Notes: generated by a model not told the origin, from the letters alone. A stretch of DNA of 24,061 nt from CAVRQM01 sp964250775 (GCA_964250775.1 CAXUHK010000052.1:1-24061), one strand, 5' to 3'. Positions 16,801 to 22,898 are shown, counted from the stretch's first letter. Numbers and translations: made by a program.

Positions 16801-17053
16801 GGCTCTCGGTGTGGTCGAGATGCGCCAGGTCCTGCAGCTTGCGCTCGATCCGGTCGGTCACTTCGCGCGACATCTCATCGGCCGAGGCGCCGGGCCAGTC
16901 GGTCAGCACCACCATCTGCTTGATGGTGAAGGCGGGGTCCTCCGCGCGGCCAAGCGAGAGGTACGACCACGCGCCGGACGCTGCCAGCAACACCATGGCG
17001 AACAGGGTGAGCACGCGATGGCTCAGCGCCCAGGCCGACAGGTTGAGCTTCAT
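13823..17053 (-). CDS. RND-family efflux pump, inner-membrane permease
   Basis: This 1076-residue AcrB-type proton-driven exporter begins MKLNLSAWALSHRVLTLFAM and has two large periplasmic regions and 12 membrane helices. The TM4 proton-relay aspartates are Asp402 and Asp403 in LGLLVDDAIIAVE. The TM10 segment GIIMRNSVILVDQIEQD has Arg925-Asn926 where AcrB has the Lys940 region, as in several HAE-type relatives. The ATG overlaps the adaptor stop (ATGA). The protein runs about 65 residues past the last membrane helix (from VKRDAPTRTRK on) with a basic, low-similarity tail, longer than usual. No outer-membrane channel gene is present in the operon, so it must borrow a TolC/OprM-like partner. Confidence 0.93.
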   Translation of the reverse strand: MKLNLSAWALSHRVLTLFAMVLLAASGAWSYLSLGRAEDPAFTIKQMVVLTDWPGASADEMSREVTDRIERKLQDLAHLDHTESQTQPGHAVVTVTLRDDTPAALVSGLFYQVRKKVGDIRATLPDGVQGPNFDDEFGDTYGLLYALTADDFTLAELKHIAEEVREKLLPVPGVGKVVLVGQQDERVDVDVSYRKLAELGVTLPELFDAVRKENSVVASGFVDTAHDRIRIRTQPSLDVPDALETLPLRAGGRLLRLGDVATVSRATQDPPAATMRYNGRPALGLGISMAEGGNMLALGKQVADRIAQVEPTLPLGVHIGRLNDQSVVVAADVGDFQRSFLEALAIVLLVSFVSLGWRTGVVVAISVPLVLAGVFVGMKLLGIDLQRISLGAMVIALGLLVDDAIIAVETMTVKLEQGWDRVRAGSFAYTSTAFPMLTGTLVTAAGYLPVGLANSSTGEYTQDIFRVVGMALMLSWLVAVLFVPLLGAVLLPKPARHDPSHDVYGGRVYRRFARLVAWCVRRRWVVIGLTVVAFAVSVVGFSRVPQQFFPASDRLEVLIDVRLPEGASFAATATEVARLEALLKTQPGIASYAAYTGTGTPRFFLAFAPELAQPNYAQFVINTRTIPDREALLRTLNKALDDGMFPDVRLRPARLELGPPVGYPVQFRVIGPEPLRLRAIAADMRRAMRGNPHLRNISDNWGQLGKQATVALDQNKARLLGLSSEDIATTLETLQQGATLTQYREGTDMIPVVARAIASERQDVGGLGDVTVTSAGGRAVPLSLVASIKWGVEQPVIWRRDRTPMLLVRADTTPGVQAPDATAETLPAMERVRATLPAGYAIETAGAVEESAKGSASINKVMPLMLLVMLALLMVQMQSFSRTLMVVATAPLGLIGVTAALLVTGAPFGFVATLGFIALAGIIMRNSVILVDQIEQDIRAGIPAGEAIVGATVRRSRPIVLTAAAAVLALVPLAFSVFWGPMAIAIMGGLLSATLLTLCFVPALYAAVARVKRDAPTRTRKTRQQVAPRGLGDMRDDPPHGLPPRRRPVGAASVASGLPRWWSTLADQLLPGKRAR

Positions 17054-18120
17054 CGCGTGGCCCCGATCCAAGGTGTCAGTGCCATGTCGGGCTCGATCTG
17101 GCCGACGCCCGCCGTCACCACCCGCTCGCCCTCGGCCAGGCCGCCGCGCACCAGCAACGCGCCGTCGTCGTCGTAGCCGGCCACGTCGACCGGCCGCAGC
17201 GCCGCGCGCTGCAGCACCGGGTCGAGCACCCAGACGGCGGGCTGCCCGCCGCGGTCGGTGAGCGCCGTGGGGGGCAGCCGGACCAGCGGGGGGCCCAGCC
17301 GGCCGAACGTCACCGTCGCGGTCATGCCGAAGGCCAGCGCGCCGTCCGGCGCGTCCGTCACCGAAACCTTGACCGCAAAGGTGCGGCTGGCGGCGTCGGC
17401 GAAGGCGCCGACCTCGCGCACCCGGCCATGCAGCGCCCGGCCCGGCGTGGCCCAGAGCGCCACGCCGACATCGGTCGCCGTGCGCACTTCGGCCAGGCGG
17501 TTCTCCGGCACGTCGACCACGACCTCGGTCGCGTCGGTGTGGGCCAGGGTGGCCACGGCCTGCCCGGCGGCGACCACCTGTCCCACCTGCACCGGCAGGG
17601 CGGTGATGACGCCATCGGCATCGGCGGCCAAGTCGCTGTAGCTGCGCTGGCTGCGCGCCAGGGCGACCTGGCGGGCCGCCTGCATGACCCGCGCCTCGGC
17701 CATCCGGCTGGCGCTCTCGCGCTTGTCGAACTGGGACGGCAGGTAGGATGCGGAGTTGCGCCCCAGCCGGCTGTAACGGCCGAGGTCGGCGCGGGCGTTC
17801 CCGGCGTCGGCCAGCGCCGCCTGCAGCGCCGCCTCGGCGGCCTCCTGCGACAGCTTCAGGTCGCCCTGGTCGAGCCGCGCCAGCACCTGACCGCTGCGCA
17901 CATGGTCGCCGATGTCGACCAGCCGCTGCGTCACCTTGCCGCCGACCCGGAAGCCGAGCTCGGCCTGCACCCGCGGCTGCACGGTGCCGGAGAACACCAG
18001 GCGGGAGGGCAGCGGCCGCAGCGCCACGGCGACCACGCGCACCGGACGCGCCGGGTCGCCGGCGGCGCCGCAAAGCAGCGCGAGGAGCGGCAACAGCGCG
18101 GGGAGCAGCGTCGGGCGCAT
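17050..18120 (-). CDS. RND efflux periplasmic adaptor (membrane fusion protein)
   Basis: This 356-residue HlyD/AcrA-type adaptor has an N-terminal hydrophobic signal segment (LLPALLPLLALLCGAAG; the Cys is not in a canonical lipobox). A first lipoyl half follows (RVGGKVTQRLVDIGDHVRSG), then an alpha-hairpin (AAEAALQAALADAGNARADL), the second lipoyl half (DGVITALPVQVGQVVAAGQA) and beta-barrel and membrane-proximal domains (LAFGMTATVTF, GLAEGERVVTAGVGQIEP). It links the pump to an outer-membrane channel. The ATG at 18120 was chosen because the alternative ATG at 18153 would sit inside the presumed -10 element. It is the first gene of the two-gene operon, coupled to the pump by ATGA. Confidence 0.92.
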   Translation of the reverse strand: MRPTLLPALLPLLALLCGAAGDPARPVRVVAVALRPLPSRLVFSGTVQPRVQAELGFRVGGKVTQRLVDIGDHVRSGQVLARLDQGDLKLSQEAAEAALQAALADAGNARADLGRYSRLGRNSASYLPSQFDKRESASRMAEARVMQAARQVALARSQRSYSDLAADADGVITALPVQVGQVVAAGQAVATLAHTDATEVVVDVPENRLAEVRTATDVGVALWATPGRALHGRVREVGAFADAASRTFAVKVSVTDAPDGALAFGMTATVTFGRLGPPLVRLPPTALTDRGGQPAVWVLDPVLQRAALRPVDVAGYDDDGALLVRGGLAEGERVVTAGVGQIEPDMALTPWIGATR

Positions 18121-18148
18121 CGTCTTACCGCCTGTGTTGCCTGTCGGA

Positions 18149-18177
18149 CGCATACCATAACGTCGTTCAGTGAACAA
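18149..18177 (-). promoter_or_regulatory. Presumed promoter of the RND operon with palindromic operator
   Basis: On the - strand, TTGTTC (18177-18172) and TATGCG (18154-18149) form a -35/-10 pair with a 17-base spacer, about 29 bases upstream of the adaptor ATG. The -10 is a weak match. A perfect palindrome GTTCA-g-TGAAC (18165-18175) overlaps the -35, a typical place for a TetR/MarR-type repressor. No regulator gene is intact beside it. Confidence 0.5.
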
Positions 18178-18573
18178 AGGTAAGTCTAGTCGGCAAGTCG
18201 GTCGGACCGGGACCACGCGCGCCAACGGCCCGGGAAAGCAGGCCGCGGCTGCTCGCCGCGTTCGGGCACGCGCCCGGTGGTGGGTCAGCGACCTTCGAGA
18301 GCAGCTTGCGGCAGCACTCGCCGGCCGGCACGGGCCCAGGCGGGTTGGCGAGCGCATGGTCGAACCGGCAGCGGCCGACGCTGCCGCCGCTCGGCATCCC
18401 ATCGCCGCCGAGGCCGTCGCCCGGCACGATGGCGAACTACACCCACCCGGACCGCCTCCCCCCGACCAGACGGCTACGCCACCCGTGACGGGCACGAGCG
18501 GGTCAAGTACGGCAGGGCGGAAGGGCTCGCGAGCGGGCAGGTCGATCACGAGACCGTTGCCGGGACCAAACAC
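18178..18573. other. Degraded stretch upstream of the RND operon, no recognisable gene
   Basis: Nearly 400 bases of GC-rich sequence show open frames on both strands, but none carries a recognisable domain. The frames look like random high-GC translations rich in Arg, Ala, Pro and Gly. One - strand segment just below 18573 (GLVIDLPAREPFRPAVLDPL) looks protein-like and may be the start of another decayed gene that once followed the dehydratase. A regulator for the pump operon would be expected here, but I cannot see one. Confidence 0.4.
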
Positions 18574-19205
18574 TTAGCTCGCTTGTGCGGACATGGCAGT
18601 CACACCGTCGCACCGTATCGCCTCGACCCTGCCCGGCTCGCCCGCAGACACGAGGCGTGTCGGCTGCCCGGCGAACAGTGGGGCACGAGCCTGGAACGCG
18701 AACTCCCGAATCGGCCCGGCAAGGGAGGCAAGCGCATACAGCTTCGCCGCGGTGAGCGGGCCGTGGACGACCGATCCAGGATAGCCCTCCACATCCCGCG
18801 CGTAATCCAGGTCATGACTCCCCGCCCCGGCGCTCGACCTTTGCGATCGTCAGCCGCAGGTCGCCGGCAACTGCAGGCCAACGGTGCCATGAAGCGCATC
18901 GTGGAAGCAGCGAACATCCGGCGAGGCAACCGCACCGGCGGCATGAAGCCGCCGTGGGCCGGGTGTCCGTCCCGTCCCAGTGCAGCGGCGTCTGCGGCAT
19001 CCAGGAAGAAAGCCCAATGTCCCAGCGGCGGCGGTCGGCGCTCCACGTCCAGGTCCGCCCCGACTGTGGCGGCAAACCGACGCAGCATTTCCACGGACAG
19101 AATTTCTCGCCGCAGCGCCGTGTCGCCGACGAACGCCTTGAGTGCGTCGACTTCCCCAGGCGTTAGCGGGTCGATTTCAGCGCGCCTCGTCGTGCTGTCC
19201 TGCAT
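18574..19205 (-). pseudogene. FAS1/HTD2-like CoA dehydratase (mesaconyl-C4-CoA hydratase type) pseudogene
   Basis: Three frames together give a recognisable but broken protein. From ATG 19205 the first frame reads the N-terminal hot-dog region (PPPLGHWAFFLDAADAAALG, then DGHPAHGGFMPPVRLPRRMF and MRFMAPLA). Around 18880 similarity jumps to another frame (GDLRLTIAKVERRGGES, then a stop). It resumes in a third frame with HDLDYARDVEGYPGSVVHGP and FAFQARAPLFAGQP, ending at TAA 18574. Roughly 80-100 residues between the second and third parts are missing compared with family members as I know them. Intact relatives hydrate mesaconyl-C4-CoA-type or beta-hydroxyacyl thioesters. A decayed CaiB CoA-transferase lies just upstream on the same strand, which fits a former acyl-CoA catabolic operon. 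Confidence 0.8.
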
Positions 19206-19256
19206 CGCTGCCTGCTCCGGATCAGGTCGAACGAGCCGCGGCGGGGGCATCGGCGC

Positions 19257-19655
19257 TCACGCCACATGCCGCCCGGGTAGTTCGGGCCACCCGCGCCCTC
19301 GTACACTCCGGCCGGCCAATATCGGCTTTCGGGTAAGCCAAACTCGTCCCAGTCGACACTGCGCCAGCGGTCTGGAGCCCGGAGCTTGGTCGGCCGGGCG
19401 GCGGTTCGCCAGCGCGTCGGCCGTCGCCTGTGCAGCCAACATGCCGGCATAGGAGTTGCCTTCGCCGTAGCCGCTGATGTCAACCGTGACCAGCTTCGGG
19501 AACCGCTCCCGCAGCGCCTCGGAGCCGAGACCCGCGCGGCCTGCGGCACCCGGCGCCAGGTTCTGGATGAACACGTCGGCTTGCGCGAGAAGCCTGCGCA
19601 GCAGCACGGCGTCATCAGGGTTCTTGCAGCTCCAAGGTGACGCGGCGCGTGATCC
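19257..19655 (-). pseudogene. CaiB/BaiF family III CoA-transferase pseudogene (internal piece)
   Basis: The - strand from about 19600 reads LLRRLLAQADVFIQNLAPGA, then LRERFPKLVTVDISGYGEG and GMLAAQA, which is the core of family III CoA-transferases. A one-base insertion near 19630 separates this from TLEL, which belongs before KNPDDAVLLRR. After GMLAAQA the similarity stops and a C-terminal-like LRAPDRWRSVD follows in another frame, so a central block of perhaps 150-200 residues seems deleted. The N-terminus with the RVLD motif and the true C-terminus are missing. It sits upstream of the decayed dehydratase on the same strand, probably remnants of one operon. Confidence 0.78.
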
Positions 19656-19775
19656 GGCACGCCTACACGGGCCAGGACCCCGGGGACCTGACCTCGCTCG
19701 ACGATGCCGCCGCAGTAGACGTCATTCGCGCAGCCGCGCAGGGCGCGGCCGTTCGCGAACGGGTGGAGGGCTGAT
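19636..19775 (+). pseudogene. Unassigned 3' gene end preceding a CaiB start
   Basis: A + strand frame ends with VIRHAYTGQDPGDLTSLDDA and AAAQGAAVRERVEG before a TGA at 19773-19775. The TGA overlaps the ATG of the following CaiB fragment in a TGATG arrangement typical of coupled genes. I do not recognise the protein. Its left edge lies at the border of the oppositely oriented CaiB remnant, so it looks truncated. Evidence is mainly positional. Confidence 0.3.
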
Positions 19776-19857
19776 GGCGGTTTTGGTGCTGGCCGGCATT
19801 CGCGTGCTCGACGTCGGCCGCTACATCGCGGGCCCGTTCTGCGCGGCGCTGCTTCGC
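19774..19857 (+). pseudogene. CaiB/BaiF CoA-transferase, N-terminal fragment only
   Basis: From ATG 19774 the first 28 codons read LAGIRVLDVGRYIAGPFCAA, the well-known N-terminus of family III CoA-transferases (L-x-G-x-R-V-L-D followed by A-GP). Similarity stops abruptly near 19857, where the - strand IS630 transposase remnant begins. The frame stays open to 20121 without family similarity. It is on the opposite strand to the other CaiB remnant and represents a different part of the protein, so the two could be pieces of one gene after inversion, or of two genes. Confidence 0.75.
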
Positions 19858-19983
19858 GCCGACCGCCGCCGCAGCCTCGATCCGCGTCTCGCCCGCTTCC
19901 ACCATCCCCACCGCAACACGGCGCAACTCCGCCTGCGCCGCTACATCCAACCTACGAGAATCCCGACCGCCCACCGTGACCAA
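19857..19983 (-). mobile_element. IS630-family transposase, N-terminal remnant
   Basis: On the - strand a frame from TTG 19983 (or GTG 19974) reads VGGRDSRRLDVAAQAELRRV and EAGETRIEAAAAVG. This matches the helix-turn-helix start of IS630/Tc1-mariner transposases, whose typical pattern is RDxRxLxxxAQxELRRxAVxxVExGxTxxEAAxxxGV. It breaks off at about 19857, next to the CaiB N-terminus. The catalytic DDE domain is absent. I could not identify a terminal inverted repeat with confidence. Confidence 0.6.
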
Positions 19984-20124
19984 TCTCCACCCGCGGAGAT
20001 CAATGATACCTATTCAACCGCCTGGTTAGTGAAGTCGGTCATCAATCAACGCATCCAGCCCCTCCGAAAGCGGAGTTTCGCCACGGTGTCGGGCACCACG
20101 CCGATCCGCCAGACGGGCTAACCC
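19984..20124. other. Short AT-richer gap, possible end of the IS630 remnant
   Basis: These 141 bases are visibly less GC-rich than the neighbours (for example gatacctattcaaccgcc, gtcatcaatcaacgcatcc). They could be the 5' non-coding end of the IS630 element. No gene, clear repeat or hairpin was found. Confidence 0.3.
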
Positions 20125-20973
20125 TCAATCAGCCCCGAAGCTGGTGGAGCGCGAGAGCGCATCCCAGGCGGCGAGTTCGACCTTCATGCTCTCGAGCTTG
20201 CGTTCGACCAGCCCCAGCGCGTCATCTCCCAAGAACAGCCGCACCGGCGGGTTCTCGGACTCGACCAATGCCAGCAGCGCCTGCGCGGCCTTCGCCGGGT
20301 CGCCTGGCTGGTTGCCGCTCTTGGCCTGTCTGGCGGCGCGGAGCGGGTCCATGACCGCGTCGTAGTCGGCGATGCTGCGGGGCGTGCGGTCCATCGACCG
20401 TCCGGCCCAGTCGGTGCGGAACTGGCCGGGTGCCAGGGCCGTCACCCGAATCCCGAAACTTGCCAGTTCTTTGCCAAGCGCTTCCGAGATGCCTTCCAGC
20501 GCGAACTTGCTGCCGCAGTAGAAGCTGATCCCCGGCATGGTGATGAAGCCGCCCATGGAGGTGACGTTGACGATGTGGCCGCGCCGCCGCTCGCGCATCC
20601 CAGGCAACACCGCCTTCGCCATCGCGACCGGACCGAACACGTTGGCCGCGAACTGGCGCTGGAGGTCATCCATCGAGGATTCCTCCAGCACGCCCTCGTG
20701 GCCGTAGCCGGCATTGTTCACCAGCACGTCGACGGCGCCCGCCTGCCGCTCGGCATCCGCCACGGCGGCCGGGATGGCGGCGAAATCGGTCACGTCGAGC
20801 ACCAGCGGGTGGGCGCGACCAGGTGCCAGCGCCGCGAAGGCTTCGGCGTCACCGGGCCGCCGCACCGTGCCGATCACCCGATGGCCGGCCTGCAACGCGC
20901 CTTCGGCGAACGCTCGTCCCAGGCCCGAGCTGACGCCGGTGATGAGGAAAGTCTTGGAAGCGGCGATTGCCAT
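20125..20973 (-). CDS. SDR-family NAD(P)-dependent oxidoreductase
   Basis: This 282-residue classical short-chain dehydrogenase has the cofactor motif TGVSSGLG (12-19), NNAG (86-89), catalytic Ser139 (VTSMGG) and Tyr152/Lys156 (YCGSK). The Arg in TVRRP suggests NADPH preference. The PGQFRTDWAGRSM segment after the active site places it in the COG4221/DltE-like group of unassigned oxidoreductases. The ATG at 20973 has a cggag site about 8 bases upstream; an upstream ATG is less likely because it lies across the palindrome region. It diverges from a TetR gene with only 50 bases between. It is intact among decayed neighbours, which suggests either selection or later arrival. Confidence 0.92.
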   Translation of the reverse strand: MAIAASKTFLITGVSSGLGRAFAEGALQAGHRVIGTVRRPGDAEAFAALAPGRAHPLVLDVTDFAAIPAAVADAERQAGAVDVLVNNAGYGHEGVLEESSMDDLQRQFAANVFGPVAMAKAVLPGMRERRRGHIVNVTSMGGFITMPGISFYCGSKFALEGISEALGKELASFGIRVTALAPGQFRTDWAGRSMDRTPRSIADYDAVMDPLRAARQAKSGNQPGDPAKAAQALLALVESENPPVRLFLGDDALGLVERKLESMKVELAAWDALSRSTSFGAD

Positions 20974-21000
20974 GGTCCAACTCCGATCTGCCACGGTGGA

Positions 21001-21014
21001 TATATCATGATATA
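21001..21014. promoter_or_regulatory. Perfect 14-bp palindrome, likely TetR operator
   Basis: TATATCATGATATA is identical to its reverse complement and lies in the 50-base gap between the divergent SDR and TetR genes, 10 bases before the TetR ATG. It is AT-rich and contains TATATC/GATATA elements that could act as -10 boxes in both directions, so a protein bound there would block both genes. Confidence 0.7.
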
Positions 21015-21023
21015 GATACCGGC

Positions 21024-21659
21024 ATGGCAGGCAGCAAGACCAAACCTTCTCCCCCCAAACCTTTTCCCCATGGCGCCAGAGGCGAGCCGCTGCGTCAGCG
21101 CGTGGTCGACGCCGCCGAGCGGCTGCTCCGCGAGGGCAAGGCCGATTTCTCGATGCGCGACCTCGCCGCCGAGGCCGGGGTCAGCTTCGCGACCCCGTTC
21201 AACCAGTTCGGGAGCAAGGCGGCGATCATGCAGGCCCTCTCCACGCGGCGGATCGACACCATGGAGACGCGCTTTGTCGCGGCGGCGCCGCTGACGGACA
21301 CGGCGGACCGCGTGCTGCTGGCCATCGATGCGGCGGTCGCCGTGATGCTGGAGGAGCCGGAGATCAACCGCGCGGTGATGGGTTGGCTTGGCAGTGCGAG
21401 TCCTTCGCCCGGGCAGGTCTGGGCGCGCTCGATGGCTCTCTGGACGCTTGCGCTGGGCGCGGGAGAAGGGTTGATCGAGGCGCGGCGGGAACAGGCGCTG
21501 CGCTGCCTGCCGCGGCAACTCGCGTTCGCCTTTCGTGGCGTGCTGTCGTTCTGGACCGCGGGCGAACTGCCTGATGAGGCGCTTGCGCCGGAAGCGCGAG
21601 CGGTTGCGAGCGCCTTGTTGCTAGGCTTCACCGGACGGCAGCTATCGAAGACCATTTGA
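21024..21659 (+). CDS. TetR/AcrR-family transcriptional regulator
   Basis: This 211-residue regulator has an N-terminal HTH: LRQRVVDAAERLLREGKADF, then SMRDLAAEAGVSFATPFNQF and GSKAAIMQALS. Its C-terminal helical ligand domain is not assignable to a known effector. The start at ATG 21024 gives a short basic leader (MAGSKTKPSPPKPFP) before the HTH; earlier in-frame codons run through the operator palindrome. It diverges from the SDR oxidoreductase and most likely represses it and itself through the palindrome at 21001-21014. It is the last intact gene before a stretch of fossils. Confidence 0.92.
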   Translation: MAGSKTKPSPPKPFPHGARGEPLRQRVVDAAERLLREGKADFSMRDLAAEAGVSFATPFNQFGSKAAIMQALSTRRIDTMETRFVAAAPLTDTADRVLLAIDAAVAVMLEEPEINRAVMGWLGSASPSPGQVWARSMALWTLALGAGEGLIEARREQALRCLPRQLAFAFRGVLSFWTAGELPDEALAPEARAVASALLLGFTGRQLSKTI

Positions 21660-21760
21660 GAATGTCATCGATGGGCAATCCGACGCAGGAGCGGGCTTCC
21701 CAATGCGACGTGGATCATGGCACCGGAAACGTCGAGGATCGTTTCCCGTTGCGTGGTGCA

Positions 21761-21773
21761 GGAGCGGTGCTCC
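21761..21773. repeat. Small hairpin between TetR gene and IS256 remnant
   Basis: ggagcGGTgctcc is a perfect 5-bp stem with a 3-base loop, 100 bases after the TetR stop and about 20 bases outside the end of the transposase remnant. It may be part of the IS end or a weak transcription stop; there is no T-run. The remaining bases in 21660-21794 show nothing else. Confidence 0.3.
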
Positions 21774-21794
21774 GGAGCAGCGTTGGCTGCATGG

Positions 21795-22290
21795 TCAGGT
21801 CGCCAGTTGGTTGATGCTTAGGACGTGTGCATTGCGGCTCATGGCGCTGAGGGTCTCAGGGGCCATGTGGCGGCGCTGTATCGCCCACTCGTCGTTCTGC
21901 TCGAGCAAAATTGCGCCAACCAGCCTGGAGACGGCGGCGTCGTTGGGGAAGATACCCACCACGTCGGTGCGACGCTTGACCTCGCCATTGAGGCGTTCGA
22001 GCGGGTTGGTGCTGTGAATCTTAGCATGGTGGTGTTTAGGAAAGGCCATGAACGCCACCATTCCGGCCTCCGCGCCGTCCATCACGGCCGCCAATTTGGG
22101 CGGAGTTGGTCGGCGACGCCGCGCCATTGCTTGCGCGCGGCCTCCGCATCAGCCTCGGCAAACGCGGTGCCTACCCAGGCGACGACAACCCGGCGGTGGG
22201 TGCGGCCGGCGTGGGCAAGCACGTTGCGCATGAAGTGGACGCGGCAGCGCTGCCAGGAGGCGTGCAGGACGCGCTGCGTGACTGCACCGC
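21795..22290 (-). mobile_element. IS256-family (mutator type) transposase, frameshifted C-terminal remnant
   Basis: In the 3' part the - strand reads KLAAVMDGAEAGMVAFMAFP and STNPLERLNGEVKRRTDVVG, then IFPNDAAVSRLVGAILLEQN, ending at the stop in 21795-21797. These are hallmark sequences of IS256-group transposases. The upstream part lies in another frame: AVTQRVLHASWQRCRVHFMR, then NVLAHAGRTHRRVVVAWVG and RKQWRGVADQLRP. The two join by a one-base loss near 22095. Only about 165 of roughly 400 residues remain; the N-terminal two thirds, with the first catalytic aspartates, is gone. The element must therefore be inactive. Confidence 0.85.
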
Positions 22291-22343
22291 CGCTCGTGAG
22301 ACAAGATTCTTGCGCTGTGCTCGCGCTTCGCCTTCACCAAGGC

Positions 22344-22375
22344 AGAGATAAACGCATTAAGAGATAAACGCATTA
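22344..22375. repeat. Exact tandem duplication of a 16-bp unit
   Basis: AGAGATAAACGCATTA occurs twice head to tail (22344-22359 and 22360-22375) without mismatch. It lies between the IS256 remnant and the enoyl-CoA hydratase remnant, in AT-richer sequence. It may mark a replication-slippage or insertion/excision scar. Confidence 0.8.
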
Positions 22376-22384
22376 GTCTCGCAC

Positions 22385-22401
22385 TCTGTGATTTTCACAG
22401 A
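22385..22401. repeat. Short perfect hairpin TCTGTGA-ttt-TCACAGA
   Basis: Seven-base arms with a 3-base loop sit at the end of the decayed hydratase frame, overlapping its terminal TGA (22395-22397). It lies 9 bases from the tandem repeat. It may be a former terminator of the catabolic operon or part of an IS end; the - strand sequence after the stem has no T-run. Confidence 0.45.
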
Positions 22402-22665
22402 AGAGGCAGCCCGGCGGCATCGGCCTCGGTGACTTCTGCCAACGATGCAATAGGCCAACGTGGCTATCCGTTCTTGTCGATCAGGGTAGCACGTGCGCCC
22501 TCCACGAAATCGTGGCCGCCGACGATGCGTCCGGCGACGCGGAAGTCGTCTTTTAGGATCTGCTCGATCGGCCCGTCCCGGCCATCCACTACCCGCCGCT
22601 GCGTCACGCGCAGGCTCGTCGGAGCGCGGCGTCGGCTTCCCCGATCCACGCGGCCGAGCTGGAGG
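22395..22665 (-). pseudogene. Enoyl-CoA hydratase / 3-hydroxyisobutyryl-CoA hydrolase, C-terminal remnant with in-frame stop
   Basis: The - strand reads APTSLRVTQRRVVDG, then GGHDFVEGARATLIDKNG, which matches the C-terminal part of the HIBCH-like enoyl-CoA hydratase family (SPTSLKVT, GHDFYEGVRA and IDKD). After DKNG comes a TAG, but the same frame goes on with PRWPIASLAEVTEADAAGLP, the normal ending of the family, to TGA at 22395. A nonsense mutation therefore sits close to the natural end. Upstream, the similarity continues in another frame (EADAALRRA). The active-site region is missing. It follows the mmsA remnant on the same strand, as in valine-degradation operons. Confidence 0.75.
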
Positions 22666-22724
22666 TGCCTGCAACCCATGACTTCCACCTCGTTGACGAA
22701 AGATTCAGAAGTCATCTTGCGGTT

Positions 22725-22898
22725 CTACTTCAGCGTCGGCATGAAAAACTCCGCGCCGGCGCGTATGCTCTTCGGCCAGCGCGGCGTCGACGTTTTGGTG
22801 CGCGTGTAGAAGCAAACGCCTTCCGGCCCGTGCATGTGATGGTCGCCGACAGACGAGCGCTTCCAGCCGCCGAACGAGTGGGACTCCATCGGCACCGG
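22725..22898 (-). pseudogene. mmsA: Methylmalonate-semialdehyde dehydrogenase (mmsA), C-terminal remnant
   Basis: The - strand segment reads PVPMESHSFGGWKRSSVGDH, then HMHGPEGVCFYTRTKTSTPR and WPKSIRAGAEFFMPTLK before TAG 22725. It matches the last 57 residues of CoA-acylating methylmalonate-semialdehyde dehydrogenases nearly throughout (SFGGWKRSLFGD, HHMHGPEGVRFYTR and AGAEFVMPT). The remaining approximately 440 residues, including the catalytic cysteine, are absent. It begins abruptly beside the end of the MFS transporter gene. With the downstream hydratase remnant it suggests a lost valine/propionate catabolic operon. Confidence 0.85.

Noticed and set aside
13823..18073. A single very long - strand frame of over 1400 codons
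   Set aside because: The part upstream of 17053 is the adaptor gene read in the wrong frame, with a Gly/Arg/Ala-rich random translation. The true pump starts at ATG 17053, overlapping the adaptor stop.
18170..18577. + strand frame between the RND operon and the dehydratase remnant as a regulator gene
   Set aside because: It has no helix-turn-helix or other domain, and its composition is Ala/Arg/Pro-rich. It also starts inside the operator palindrome.
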